Assembly (NCBI RefSeq): GCF_023487995.1
Contig: NZ_JAMFKN010000004.1
Location: 280,514 to 344,513, forward strand
From: Thermohalobaculum sediminis
Lineage (GTDB): Bacteria > Pseudomonadota > Alphaproteobacteria > Rhodobacterales > Rhodobacteraceae
Direction: 5' to 3'
Length of the DNA: 64,000 bases
The notes below the pieces were generated by a model that saw only the letters and a list, made by a program, of their open reading frames with translations, made no database searches and was not told the DNA's origin. Made by a program: the position numbers and the translations under genes. Shown piece by piece: positions 34,289-43,009 of this stretch. How positions within the stretch are numbered: the stretch's first letter is position 1; each line of letters begins with the position of its first letter.

Positions 34289-35096
34289 TCAGAACGGGCG
34301 CCACCACGAGATCTGGAAGCCAAGCCCGTCCGAGGGGGGCGATGAGGTCGTAGCTGAGGCCGACCTGGAGCGTCTTGACGTTCACCGGCCCCTCGGGCTT
34401 CTTGCCGTTGCGCGGGATCTCGGGCCAGAAGGTGTAGCCGACCGAAGGGGCGATCCGCAGGCTCGCATCATCGTCGCCCGACAGGGGCGCGGTGGCGTAG
34501 AGGCCAAGCATGGCAAGGCAGCAGGACGCGGGGCGATAGCCGCCCGACAGCTCGGCCCGGATCTCGTCGGCCGTGCCCTCGCTGCGCCAGGTCCAGCCGG
34601 CGGCGCTCGCCAGCCATGCGCTGCCCCAGTCGCCCCACCAGCCCTTGCCGTGGAGCGCGCGGAAGCCGATCTCCGGCGTCGAGCCGGGGTTCGAGGCGGC
34701 GAGGTCGCGCGACACCAGCCGCTCGGCCGGCAGCGAGCCGCCCAGCTCGACCGACACGACATGGCCCCGGTCGTCGCGGTAGAGGCGCTGGCGCAGCACG
34801 AGGCCGCCGCTGAGCGTGGCGTCGGTCAGGTCGACGGCCGAGAACTCGGCATAGAGATCGGTCCCGAGGGTCAGCGTCTCGACGAGCCCGATCTCGACAT
34901 GGATCTGCGTGAAGCTGTCGTCACTGCGCGGCGCGCCGCCGGCGAAGGCGCCGATCGGGGCGACCTTGCGGCCCGACGACATGACGATCTGGCCGCGGCC
35001 TGGCTCGCGCGTCCATGCGCCCCCGGCCGCGCCCGGCGGGATGGCAAGGACGAGCCCCCCGCACAGGGTGGCGATCAGGCGCAGGCTACGCGACAT
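34289..35096 (-). pseudogene. Outer-membrane beta-barrel-like protein with a one-base frameshift near its end
   Basis: The frame from the ATG at 35096 encodes a signal peptide (LIATLCGGLVLAIPPGAAGGA) and a barrel-like protein of alternating polar/hydrophobic strands (FTQIHVEIGLVETLTLGTDLYAEF, LRIAPSVGYTFWPE). At the run of six G (34334-34339) the frame slips. Dropping one base gives a natural end, SDGLGFQISWWRPF, stop at 34289, with the C-terminal Phe that outer-membrane proteins need. Without correction the frame runs far into the ABC-F gene. This is either a sequencing error, a real inactivating slip, or a phase-variable tract. Corrected length is 268 residues; the family is not recognised. 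Confidence 0.7.
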
Positions 35097-35248
35097 CCCG
35101 ACCTCTGGCACGCGAACGGCCGGAGGCTAGGCGGGATATGGTTAAGGCAATCTTAGCGGGGCGCGCGGCGGGCGGGGCTGTCGAGCCCCTTGCATCGAAC
35201 CCGCGAAGGCCCGAGGGTGTGCCCGCGACGCGGCAGGGGAGGCGGGGA

Positions 35249-36298
35249 ATGGGCGGGCAGGTGGCGGTTTTCGACGGGCACAACGACACGCTCCTGAAGC
35301 TCGAGATCGCCGAGCGGCTTGGCCGCGTGCGCGATTTCGGCGCGGGCGAGCCGAGCCTCGACATCGACCTGCCGCGGGCGCGCGAGGCGGGCTTTGCCGG
35401 CGGCCTGTTCGCGATCTACACGCCCTCGCGCGTCAATGCGCTGGACCAGCCTTATGACCGCGACGACCCGCTGAACTTCGCGCCGGTGGACCAGCGCGAC
35501 GCGCTCGACTTCACGCTGGCGATGTTCGCCCGGCTGCGGCGCCTGGCGCGCGAGCGGCCGGGGGATCTTGCCATCTGCACCGACGTGGCGGCGGTGCGTG
35601 CGGCGATGGCCGAGGGACGCCTTGCGATGGTGCCGCATATCGAGGGGGCCGAGTGCATCGACCCCGGCCTCAACGCGCTCGAGGTGCTTTATGCCGCCGG
35701 GCTGCGGTCGCTGGGACTGGTCTGGTCTCGGCCCAATGCCTTCGGCCATGGCGCGCCGATGGAGTGCCAGCCGGTCCTCGAACCCGGCGAAGGCCTGACC
35801 GAAATGGGCGAGATCCTGGTGCGCGCCTGCGAGAAGCTGGGGATCCTGGTGGACCTCTCGCACCTGACCGAGGCCGGGTTCTGGGACGTCGCCCGGATCG
35901 CCACCAAGCCCCTGGTGGCCTCGCATTCCAACGCGCATGCGATCTCGCCCAGCGCGCGGAACCTCACCGACCGCCAGCTCGACGCGATCCGGGAGTCGGG
36001 GGGGCTGGTGGGGCTCAATTTCCACGTGGCCTTCTTGCGCGAGGACTGCCGGCTGGACCACGACACGCCGATCACCACGATGCTGCGCCATCTCGACCAC
36101 CTGGTCGAGCGGCTGGGCGAGGGGGGCGTGGCGCTGGGCTCGGACTTCGACGGCTGCGAGCTGCCGCGCGAGATCGGCGATGTCACGGGGCTGCCGCGGC
36201 TGGTGGCGGCCATGCGCCAGTCGGGCTACGGCGAGCCGCTGATCAACCGTATCTGCCGCGACAACTGGCTCGACGTGCTGGCGCGCACGATCGGCTGA
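35249..36298 (+). CDS. Membrane dipeptidase (renal dipeptidase family, peptidase M19)
   Basis: A 349-residue zinc peptidase. The metal-binding HxD motif is in FDGHNDTLL, then VPHIEGAECI, a metal His in VDLSHLTEAGF, SHSNAHAIS, and LGSDFDGCELP near the C-terminus. This is the M19 set, which cleaves dipeptides, often with D-residues. There is no signal peptide, so it is probably cytoplasmic. The ATG at 35249 lies just after AGGGGAGGCGGGG; the long upstream open frame is not protein-like. Convergent with the interrupted acidic gene. Confidence 0.9.
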   Translation: MGGQVAVFDGHNDTLLKLEIAERLGRVRDFGAGEPSLDIDLPRAREAGFAGGLFAIYTPSRVNALDQPYDRDDPLNFAPVDQRDALDFTLAMFARLRRLARERPGDLAICTDVAAVRAAMAEGRLAMVPHIEGAECIDPGLNALEVLYAAGLRSLGLVWSRPNAFGHGAPMECQPVLEPGEGLTEMGEILVRACEKLGILVDLSHLTEAGFWDVARIATKPLVASHSNAHAISPSARNLTDRQLDAIRESGGLVGLNFHVAFLREDCRLDHDTPITTMLRHLDHLVERLGEGGVALGSDFDGCELPREIGDVTGLPRLVAAMRQSGYGEPLINRICRDNWLDVLARTIG

Positions 36299-36357
36299 GG
36301 CTTGCGGCAGCTTGGGGCGGAGCGCCCCGCGCCGCTTGCGTCCTGTCCGAAACCATG

Positions 36358-36387
36358 AAAAACGCCGCGCCCCGGGGGGGCGCGGCG
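36358..36387 (-). terminator. Rho-independent terminator for the interrupted acidic gene
   Basis: On the minus strand an 11-bp stem CGCCGCGCCCC / GGGGCGCGGCG with a 3-base loop is followed by TTTTT. It lies 27 bases beyond the TGA at 36415, showing that the transcription unit extends past the internal TAG at 36565. Confidence 0.8.
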
Positions 36388-36414
36388 CTGATGCCGGGGC
36401 CGTGAGCAAAGAGC

Positions 36415-37545
36415 TCAGGCGAACAGGTCGTCGATGTTGCTTTCCCACATCCCCGTGCCGTCGTTGTACTCGGCCGCGTCGATCGAGAAGGCAACCTTGT
36501 GCTTCTTGCCGTAGCAGTCCTCGGCAAGGCTTTCGAGACCGATATACTGGCCCTCGCCGTTCGCCTACTTCTTCAGCTGGTCGTTGGTGTATTCGAGATC
36601 GAAGTTGGCGCCCGCCTTGGTCGAGAATCCGGCGAACTCCCAGTCGTCCTCCCATCCGGCGTCGCCGCCGAGATCGTACTTGGCGTCGAGCGCGTCGCCG
36701 AAGAACTCGTTGAACAGCGCCTTCAGCGTGGCGTCGTCAATCATCATGTCGAAGGTCGAGGTCGAGTCGTAGCCCGGGTTGAGGTTCTCCCAGAATTCGT
36801 CGAAATCGTCGATCTTCAGCTTGAGGCAGCCGCCGTCCCCGTCGCTGAAGTAGAACACCATGTTCGAGATGTCCTTGGTGCTGTCGAAGTCGACGACAAG
36901 GCTGGCGGTGGCTGAGGTCTGCGAGATGTCGACGCCGTCGTCGGGCGAGTTTTCGGTCGGGATCTGCAGATTCAGCGTGATCGTGTCTACCCCGGCAGCC
37001 GAGATCGTGGTCGACAGGCTGGCTGATTCCCCATCCTCGCTGAAGAGTTCGGCTGTCTCGTCGATGATGTCGTTCACGGTGTCGTCGCTGAAGCTGTCGA
37101 GACCCCCGCTCTGACCCGGCGGAAGCGTCGAGCGGATCTCGACCCCGTCGCTGTCGATGATGTAGAGATTGCCCTGTGCCGGCTGCGCGCCGGTGGTCGT
37201 GGGCCCCACCTCGCCCGACCAGAAGCTTTCGGTCGCCGAGGTGTTAAACAGGACCGAAGTATCCAGGGTTGCCTCGTCGAGCTCTCCCTCGTTGATGACC
37301 GTCTCGATCGTCAGCGTCTCGCCGTCGGGATCGTTGTGGTCGCCGATCACCTCGAGATCCAACTGGATCTGACTGCTCGCCGACGCTGAAAGATCGTAGG
37401 CCGACAGATCGATGTCCAGCTCGATCGAGTCCAAGACGTCGATCGTGTCGTTTTCGATTTCGGGCGTCACCGGGTTGGTGAAATAATTGTTCGGCGATCC
37501 GTTCCAGTCGCCATCGGTCATGATGGCCGAGCCAGAATCCAGCAC
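36415..37545 (-). pseudogene. Acidic protein of unknown function, interrupted by an in-frame TAG
   Basis: From the GTG at 37545 the frame encodes 326 residues rich in Asp, Ser and Thr (for example DSIELDIDLSAYDLSASAS and VFYFSDGDGGCLKLKIDDF), with few basic residues. It stops at a TAG (36565-36567). The same frame then stays open for 49 more sensible codons (YIGLESLAEDCYGKK, FSIDAAEYNDGTG, ESNIDDLFA) to a TGA at 36415, close to a terminator. This suggests a nonsense mutation or sequencing error in a 376-codon gene. No clear ribosome site or signal peptide is seen at the start, so the N-terminus may also be damaged or lie in another frame. No family recognised; the composition suggests a secreted calcium-dependent protein. 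Confidence 0.6.
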
Positions 37546-37854
37546 TCCAAGTGTTACAGCCGTGTCCTACGCTCTCCCCTGAAATTGAGGCACAAAATGC
37601 GCCCACACCTTCACGATGACCCTGCGCGCATCAAACGCCCGACGGCCCGCTCGCGGCAAAGTTGGACTACGCGGAAGGTCACAACTATAAGTTGAATACC
37701 TTGAAAGCGCCGCACTGTCATCATCTTGCGTGCTGCGGCACCCGCGCGCAGGCCCGATGCGGATCATAGCTCGACCGCGCGCGAGGATGCCGCCGGGCGT
37801 CCAAACTCGCGTCTTGACGGGGCAGGCGGTGCGCCGTAATCAGGCGCTCGCCTT
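37546..37854. other. Intergenic region before tRNA-Met
   Basis: About 310 bases, less GC-rich in its middle. No convincing gene is seen. It should hold the promoter of the acidic gene (minus) and of the tRNA (plus), but no clear -35/-10 pair could be assigned. Confidence 0.5.
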
Positions 37855-37931
37855 GGCGAGGTAGCTCAGCTGGTTAGAGCGCAGGACTCATAATCCTGAG
37901 GTCGAGGGTTCGAGTCCCTCCCTCGCTACCA
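37855..37931 (+). tRNA. tRNA-Met (anticodon CAT), elongator type
   Basis: A 77-base cloverleaf with CCA encoded. The acceptor stem GGCGAGG pairs with CCTCGCT (first pair G-U). The D-loop contains AGCTCAGCTGGTTAGAGC, the anticodon loop is CTCATAA, and the T-arm is GAGGGTTCGAGTCCCTC. The sequence is close to the common alphaproteobacterial elongator tRNA-Met. A tRNA-Ile(CAU), which needs lysidine, cannot be wholly excluded by eye. Confidence 0.93.
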
Positions 37932-38363
37932 GGCGTCTTCCATGAAAATCCCATGGTCCCCGGGCTTCGTCGGTCGGCGCGAGCCCTGCGCCCGCCGTTG
38001 GCACGGCGGTCCGCATGGGGTCATGGCGACCCCCGGAGATTGATGCGAGATCCTCGCGGACCTGCGAGAGCTCGGGAGGGTGTTCGACGTCGGCGCGCGG
38101 CGGTCGCATGGCTCGCGCCGCCCCGGTGCACGGGGGAAGGCCGAACGGGATCGCACGGGGATCTGGTCGGCGGTCGCCGAAGGGCCGTCGGTCGCCGCAG
38201 CGGTGCCCCGAAGGCGTCGACGGGCGCAATGGCAACGGGTGCCCATCCCGCGCCGCGCGCCGGGCGGCCCCGGCGGACTGCCGCGGCTGGCAACGGCGAC
38301 CGCCTGCGCGGTGGCGGGATCGGTTGGGGGGCGCGGCCCGATCCCGGCCGTCCCGCGCCGCTT
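37932..38363. other. Region downstream of tRNA-Met without a convincing gene
   Basis: About 430 GC-rich bases with open frames on both strands, none with a good ribosome site, known domain or protein-like composition. The minus-strand frame that runs into the tRNA is an artefact (see rejected items). No attachment-site duplication of the tRNA 3' end was noticed. Confidence 0.5.
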
Positions 38364-38389
38364 CCCCCGCCACGGGGCCGTGGCGGGGG
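38364..38389 (-). terminator. Strong hairpin after the EF-hand gene
   Basis: Perfect 12-bp stem CCCCCGCCACGG / CCGTGGCGGGGG with a 2-base loop, 17 bases beyond the EF-hand stop. No T-run follows on the minus strand, so it may be a weak terminator or an mRNA 3'-end stabiliser. Confidence 0.55.
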
Positions 38390-38405
38390 CGCGCGCGGCG
38401 AGGCC

Positions 38406-38651
38406 TCAGCCCTCGGGCAACACGCCGGACTCGACGGCGGCCGCGAGTTCGTCCTCGGTCACCACGCCGTCCGCGTTGACGTCGGTCGCCGTCCAGATCT
38501 CGGCGCCCGCATCCGGGAAGGCGGCCGCGAACTCCTCCTGCGTGATCATGCCATCGGCGTCCGTGTCGATGTCGCCGAACGAGGCGGCGAGGGCCACGCC
38601 CGCGATCGCCCCGATGCCGGCCGCGAGGGCGGCGATCCTTTTCACCATCAT
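38406..38651 (-). CDS. Small exported EF-hand protein
   Basis: An 81-residue protein with a signal peptide (VKRIAALAAGIGAIAGVALAA). Two canonical EF-hand calcium loops follow, DTDADGMITQEE and DVNADGVVTEDE, and the protein ends in VLPEG. Two ATGs lie in tandem; the first (38651) sits nine bases behind AAGGAG. It probably binds Ca2+ in the periplasm, as a buffer or sensor. Similar mini-calmodulin-like proteins occur in Rhodobacterales, but their role is not established. It stands alone with its own hairpin. Confidence 0.85.
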   Translation of the reverse strand: MMVKRIAALAAGIGAIAGVALAASFGDIDTDADGMITQEEFAAAFPDAGAEIWTATDVNADGVVTEDELAAAVESGVLPEG

Positions 38652-39059
38652 GTCGGTCTTCTCCTTGCTGCGGCTGGGTCCGGGGGGAGATCGTCGTCCG
38701 ATCCGAAAGCCCGCAGCATCGCTTCCGTCCCGCAGGAAAGGACCGCCCGAGCCGAGGATTATTCCCTCGTCTCGGGAATCCGCGCGGCTCTCGGGATCCT
38801 CGCGGGGCTGGGCAACGAAATCGCGCCCTCGACCGTTTACTACCCGGGATCGGCGTGGATGCGGGCGCGATGGCGCAGCGCATGAGCCGGCCGCTCCCGG
38901 CGCCATCGGGCTTCGCGACGTTTGCGTGGACGGCTCAATGGCGCGGATCGGGCGGCGGCGCGCGACGGCATGTCGGATCCGCCGACCGGTGGCGATCGCC
39001 AGGCGTCGCATGAGTTCAGCTTGAGAGCATGATCCGCAACAGCGAGGGGAGCTTGGTCC
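38652..39059. other. Divergent intergenic region between the EF-hand and ECF sigma genes
   Basis: About 400 bases. No gene is supported on either strand. It should contain both promoters. I looked for the EcfG motif in both directions and found no match with a 16-17 base spacer. Confidence 0.5.
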
Positions 39060-39596
39060 GTGGAGCACGGGAAATGCCCGGCCGGTCTGCGCGAGGTCGA
39101 TGGCCGCGAGCTTGTCGATCATATCCGGGCGCTTCGCCGCTATGCCCGGGTGCTGATCGGCTCGCCCGCCGATGCCGACGACCTGGTGCAGGAGACGCTG
39201 AAGCGCGCGCTTCTCTACATCGACGGCGCCAGCCGGATCGACAACCTGCGCGCATACCTGTTCCGCATCCTGCACAATGCGCGAAACGACGCGCTGAAGC
39301 AGCGGCTGGCGGCCGGCACCCCGGTGCCGGTCGAGGAGGCGCGGCTGCTTGCCGTTGAACTGCCGCAGGTCGACCGCATCGCCTGCCGTCAGGTGGTCGA
39401 TGCGATCCAGTGCCTCAGCGAGGAACATCGCCGGGTGATCCTGCTGGTGGCGGTCGAGGGGATGAGCTACCGCGAGGCGGCCGAGGCACTGGATCTGCCG
39501 GTCGGCACGGTCATGTCGCGCCTCAACCGGGCGCGGGCGGCGCTGCGCGCAACGCTTGGCATGGAGGGGGCGCTGGAACTGGGCGCTGGGTCCTGA
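39060..39596 (+). CDS. ECF sigma factor, facing the second NepR/PhyR module
   Basis: A 178-residue ECF sigma factor. Region 2 includes SPADADDLVQETLKRALLYID and NLRAYLFRILHNARND, and region 4 includes LSEEHRRVILLVAVEGMSYREAAEALDLPVGTVMSRLNRAR. It lacks an extra C-terminal domain. The start is a GTG at 39060 about nine bases after GAGGGGA. It ends 28 bases from the end of the convergent kinase gene. No anti-sigma gene sits beside it on the same strand. The nearby NepR-like protein is a candidate partner, by position only. Confidence 0.88.
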   Translation: MEHGKCPAGLREVDGRELVDHIRALRRYARVLIGSPADADDLVQETLKRALLYIDGASRIDNLRAYLFRILHNARNDALKQRLAAGTPVPVEEARLLAVELPQVDRIACRQVVDAIQCLSEEHRRVILLVAVEGMSYREAAEALDLPVGTVMSRLNRARAALRATLGMEGALELGAGS

Positions 39597-39624
39597 GCGC
39601 TGGCCGCGCCGGCCCCGGCGCCCG

Positions 39625-41535
39625 TCACGAGGCGCGACGCGCCGCGGCCGGCACCTCGGCCCGGGCGGTCCCGCCGGGGGCCGGGGAGGGCGTGGTGCCC
39701 GGCAGTGGCTCGGGGGATGCCCGTGCGGAAGCATGAGCGCCCGGCTCGGCATCCGCCGACATCCTCACCGAGATTGTCGTGCCCCCCTCGCCCGACACGC
39801 TCAGCTCGCCGTCGACCTGGCGGGCGAGCGCCTCGATCAGCCGCAGGCCGAGCCCCGAGGGGCCGGGGCCGCCGCCCGCCCGGAGTTCGGCCCCCTCCGG
39901 CGTCGACCCGGCAGGGGCCGCAAATCCCACCCCGTCGTCGGCGACGACGAAGGTCCCCGTCCCAGAGGCGCTGCGCTCGAAGGCGATGCGGATGCGTCCG
40001 GGACGTCCGCTCGGAAAGGCATGCTTGAGTGCGTTGGTCACTGCCTCACTGACCAGCAGCGCGAGCGGGATCACCCTGTCCGTGGGCATCATCACCTCGG
40101 GGATGTCGATTTCGAGCGCGATGTCCTGGCCCGGCTGCGAGAGGCCGGCGAGCGTCCGCCGGCCGAGTTCGGACATGAAGGATGCAAGGTTCACGCGGCC
40201 GACATCGTCGTTCTCGTAGAGATGGCGGTGGGCGAGCGCCAGCGCCCGCACCTGCGCCTTGACCTCGTCGAGCGCGGCGCGGCCGGCGCTGTCGGTCAGG
40301 CCGCCGCGGCGGATGTTGAGCAGGCTGCTGACGATCTGCAGGTTGTTCTTGACGCGGTGGTGGACCTCCTTGAGCAGGACGCTCTTCTGCTCGAGCGAGC
40401 AGCGCAGCTCCTCCTCGCGCAGCTCGATGCGGCGCGCCATCAGCGCCAGCGTCGCGGCAAGCTCGCGCAGCTCGCGCGGGGCCTTCGAGAAGTCGGGCGT
40501 CTCGGTGTAGTGGCCGCGGCCATAGGACTGGGCGATGTCGCGCAGGCGGCCGGTCCAGCGCGTCACGAAATGGCGGGTGCCGAACCATGCCGCGCCGATG
40601 CCCGCGCACCAGATCGCCGCGAGGCCGAGCACCGTCTGCATGAGATCCCGCTCGAGCAGTCCCACGGCACTGGTCGCGGGCATCCCGTAGAGCATGGTCA
40701 CGTCGCCATGCGGCAGCACCACGCTCGAGAACACCCGAAGGACGCCGTCATGCCCCACGGCCTCGAAATCGGTCTGCCCCTTGCCGAGCACCTCGGCCGC
40801 GGCCTTGGGGCCAACGGCTGCGGCGAGCGTGCCGAGCGCGGCGATCTCGGCCTCGGGGTCGGCCGACAGGCCCAGCGCGGTCTGGGCCAGCACGACGGCG
40901 CGGTCGGCGAGGACGTTGCCGTTGCTGTCGACGAGGAAGAAGACGCTCTCGGCGGGCAGGCTCACCTCGCGGATGAAGGCCGACAGCCAGTAGAGCCGGA
41001 TCGACGCGGCGAGAACGCCCTGCAACTCGCCCGCGGCCCCGTAGACGGCCTGCGCCGCGACGATGATCGGGTAGGGCGAGGTCGGCGTCACCGTGTAGTC
41101 GCTGATGGCGAAGCTGCGATAGCGCCGGATCTGTTGCAGCCAGGCGCGGTTGGCGGCGTTGCCGATCGCGTCGTCCGAGCCGCACAGGAGCCGCCCGTCC
41201 GGCGCGAAATAGCCCAATGATTCGAACTCTGGCGTGTTCTCGACCGTCTCCGACAGAAGCGCCGCGCAGGTCGGTCGAGACTGGCGCAGGTCGGGTTCGT
41301 CGCCGACCGCCTGAAGGATCTTGCGGGTGTCGTCGAAGAATTTGCTCTCGTATGTGGCGGTGAGCGTCGCGAACTGGCGCACCTGCAGCCGCGCCCGCGC
41401 GCTCTGCTCGACAAAGGAATCCCAGGCGAGCCACAGGCTCATGATGGTCGGTGGCAGGACCAGCACCGCAAAGAGCAGCGCGAGCCGCCCGGAAAGCGTC
41501 TCGGTCGCGCTGCGAAATCTCGAGCCTGGCGCCAT
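39625..41535 (-). CDS. Membrane sensor histidine kinase, HWE/HisKA_2 type, second stress module
   Basis: A 636-residue kinase. Membrane helix 1 (LALLFAVLVLPPTIMSLWLAW, about 17-37) is followed by a dCACHE-like sensor with TYESKFFDDTRKILQAVGDEP and PYPIIVAAQAVYG, then helix 2 (VLGLAAIWCAGIGAAWF). The HisKA_2 motif reads EVHHRVKNNLQIVSSLLNI with His392/393, and the HATPase region has EAVTNALKHAFP and GLGLRLIEALARQ. A 45-residue Ala/Pro-rich tail follows. It is last in the order nepR2, phyR2, kinase, 41 bases after phyR2. Phosphorylation of the adjacent PhyR homologue is the natural inference. Confidence 0.88.
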   Translation of the reverse strand: MAPGSRFRSATETLSGRLALLFAVLVLPPTIMSLWLAWDSFVEQSARARLQVRQFATLTATYESKFFDDTRKILQAVGDEPDLRQSRPTCAALLSETVENTPEFESLGYFAPDGRLLCGSDDAIGNAANRAWLQQIRRYRSFAISDYTVTPTSPYPIIVAAQAVYGAAGELQGVLAASIRLYWLSAFIREVSLPAESVFFLVDSNGNVLADRAVVLAQTALGLSADPEAEIAALGTLAAAVGPKAAAEVLGKGQTDFEAVGHDGVLRVFSSVVLPHGDVTMLYGMPATSAVGLLERDLMQTVLGLAAIWCAGIGAAWFGTRHFVTRWTGRLRDIAQSYGRGHYTETPDFSKAPRELRELAATLALMARRIELREEELRCSLEQKSVLLKEVHHRVKNNLQIVSSLLNIRRGGLTDSAGRAALDEVKAQVRALALAHRHLYENDDVGRVNLASFMSELGRRTLAGLSQPGQDIALEIDIPEVMMPTDRVIPLALLVSEAVTNALKHAFPSGRPGRIRIAFERSASGTGTFVVADDGVGFAAPAGSTPEGAELRAGGGPGPSGLGLRLIEALARQVDGELSVSGEGGTTISVRMSADAEPGAHASARASPEPLPGTTPSPAPGGTARAEVPAAARRAS

Positions 41536-41576
41536 GACGGCTCTGCCCCGTACCTGGCCCGCCCGCTGCCGTGCTG

Positions 41577-42386
41577 CTAGCCCGCCGCCGCCGCGGGCAT
41601 CGCCGGGTGGAGCAGGAGCGCCTGGCTGATGGTCACCTGCAGCACCTCGGCGTCGAAGGGCTTGGTGATCAGGTAGGTCGGCTCGCCCCGCGCGCCGGTC
41701 AGCAGGCGCTCGGGATAGGCGGTCACGAAGATCACCGGCACGTCCGCGAATCGCCGGATCTCGGCGGCGGCGTCGATGCCCGAGCTGCCGTCCCTGAGCT
41801 GGATGTCCGCGAGCACGATGCCGGGACGGGCGTTGGCGGCAAGCGAGACGGCGCGTTCGCGCGTGTCGGCAATGCCGATCACGTAATGGCCCATCTCGTT
41901 GACGATGCCCGCGAGGTCGAAGGCGATCACCGGCTCGTCCTCGATGATCAGCACACGGGTCGTGGTCTGCGCCCGCAGGTCGTCGCGCGCCCGCGCGAGC
42001 AGGGCCCGCGTCTCGCCGGCCGGCCGCCGCAGGATCGTGCCGATCTCGTCGAGCGAGAAGTCGCACAGCGTGCGCAGCAGCAGGACCTCGCGCTCGACCT
42101 CGGGCAGAGCGAGGATGCGGGACTCGAGCTTGTCGAGCTCGGCGCGCGGCGCGGTCGTGTCGGCGTCGAGCGGCACCAGCAGGCCGACGAGCAGGTCGTG
42201 GAAGGCGCGGAACAGCCCCAGCCGCAGGTTGCCGTCGTCCGCTTCGATCAGTGACGGCTCGGCAAGGATCGCCTCGAGGCAGGCCCGCACATAGCGATCG
42301 CCCCGTTCCTGCGAGCCGGTCAGGCAGCGCGCATAGCGCCTGAGCATCGGCATGTGGGCGGTGATGCGTTCGTCGGGGCTCGGCAT
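41577..42386 (-). CDS. Second PhyR-type response regulator
   Basis: A 269-residue PhyR homologue. The sigma-like half reads ITAHMPMLRRYARCLTGSQERGD and LPEVEREVLLLRTLCDFSLDEIGTILRRP. The receiver half has IIEDEPVIAFDLAGIVNEMGHYV, the phospho-Asp in LADIQLRDGSSGID, VIFVTAYPE and ITKPFD. It has the same architecture as the 7678-8490 protein but is clearly diverged, so this is a paralogue, not a recent copy. An AGGAG site precedes the ATG at 42386. It lies between a NepR-like gene and a kinase, forming a self-contained module. Confidence 0.9.
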   Translation of the reverse strand: MPSPDERITAHMPMLRRYARCLTGSQERGDRYVRACLEAILAEPSLIEADDGNLRLGLFRAFHDLLVGLLVPLDADTTAPRAELDKLESRILALPEVEREVLLLRTLCDFSLDEIGTILRRPAGETRALLARARDDLRAQTTTRVLIIEDEPVIAFDLAGIVNEMGHYVIGIADTRERAVSLAANARPGIVLADIQLRDGSSGIDAAAEIRRFADVPVIFVTAYPERLLTGARGEPTYLITKPFDAEVLQVTISQALLLHPAMPAAAAG

Positions 42387-42438
42387 GGGTGTGATCTCCT
42401 CGTTGCGCGGCAGGAGCGCGGGCTGTGCGCCCGCGGCG

Positions 42439-42687
42439 TCATTTCGAGCGCGGGCCGTCCTGGCCGGGCCGGGCGGCCTTGAGCCGCGCCTCCAGCCGGG
42501 CGGCAAGGTCCGTCATCTCGTCGGGCAGGGGCCGGGAAGCCTCCTGCGCATGCAGCGCGGCAAGCTCGCGTGTGAGCCAGCGGTCGAACGCATGGCCGCC
42601 CGCGCGATCGGGCCCCGCGCGGTCGTGCCGCTGCGGACGGTCCGGGTGCCTGCTGTCCTTGGCCCTCACGTGCTTTCCACCCTTCAT
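42439..42687 (-). CDS. NepR-like anti-sigma factor, second copy
   Basis: An 82-residue protein whose second half (RWLTRELAALHAQEASRPLP, then DEMTDLAARLEARLK) matches the NepR pattern: LxxLx, a basic/acidic helix, a P-L-P turn and a second helix. The first 35 residues are Arg/His/Lys-rich and probably disordered. It is directly upstream of the second phyR and followed by a kinase. No ecfG follows it, unlike the classical nepR-ecfG pair. The start could also be GTG 18 bases downstream. The family call rests on pattern and context. Confidence 0.72.
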   Translation of the reverse strand: MKGGKHVRAKDSRHPDRPQRHDRAGPDRAGGHAFDRWLTRELAALHAQEASRPLPDEMTDLAARLEARLKAARPGQDGPRSK

Positions 42688-43009
42688 GGCCGGGTCCGGT
42701 GTCGGGCCAGCGCCCACACCGCTGTGGCCGCACCCGGAACGTGGGCGCGGCGCGTTCCCTCCCGACCTCTCGACACGGAAGACCGGGGTAAGGGGCGATC
42801 TATTCCCGTCCGGCGAGAATTTTTTTCGTCATGCCGTCGAGCGGGCGTTGCGGCGCTGGATGGAATAACCGGCGGGCTTTCCCGGTCTCACTTGTCGAAG
42901 CATCGCCCCGAGGGCAGGCGCCCCGAGCGCGCCCGACGGGCGGCGTCCAATCGTGCGGTGTCCGCGAGCGGCGCTCGCCGCCAGGGCCGCCACGTGGAAG
43001 GAGGCGAAG
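42688..43009. other. Divergent region between nepR2 and the PRC-barrel gene, with inverted repeat
   Basis: About 320 bases without a supported gene. It contains the inverted repeat GGAACG, 11 bases, CGTTCC (42736-42758), made of the same half-elements as the EcfG promoters but too close together. Near 42820 there is a short AT-rich patch with seven T. It probably holds both promoters. Confidence 0.5.

Noticed and set aside
36565..36567. TAG as a pyrrolysine codon
   Set aside because: No reason to expect pyrrolysine in this lineage and no pyl genes in the window. A mutation or sequencing error is simpler.
37855..38400. tRNA-Met as an integration site of a mobile element
   Set aside because: No integrase gene and no duplicated tRNA 3' end were seen nearby.
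37888..38883. Long minus-strand open frame ending LVAREGLEPSTSGL
   Set aside because: Its end is the antisense of tRNA-Met. This peptide is a known artefact of ORF calling through tRNA genes, and the rest lacks protein character.
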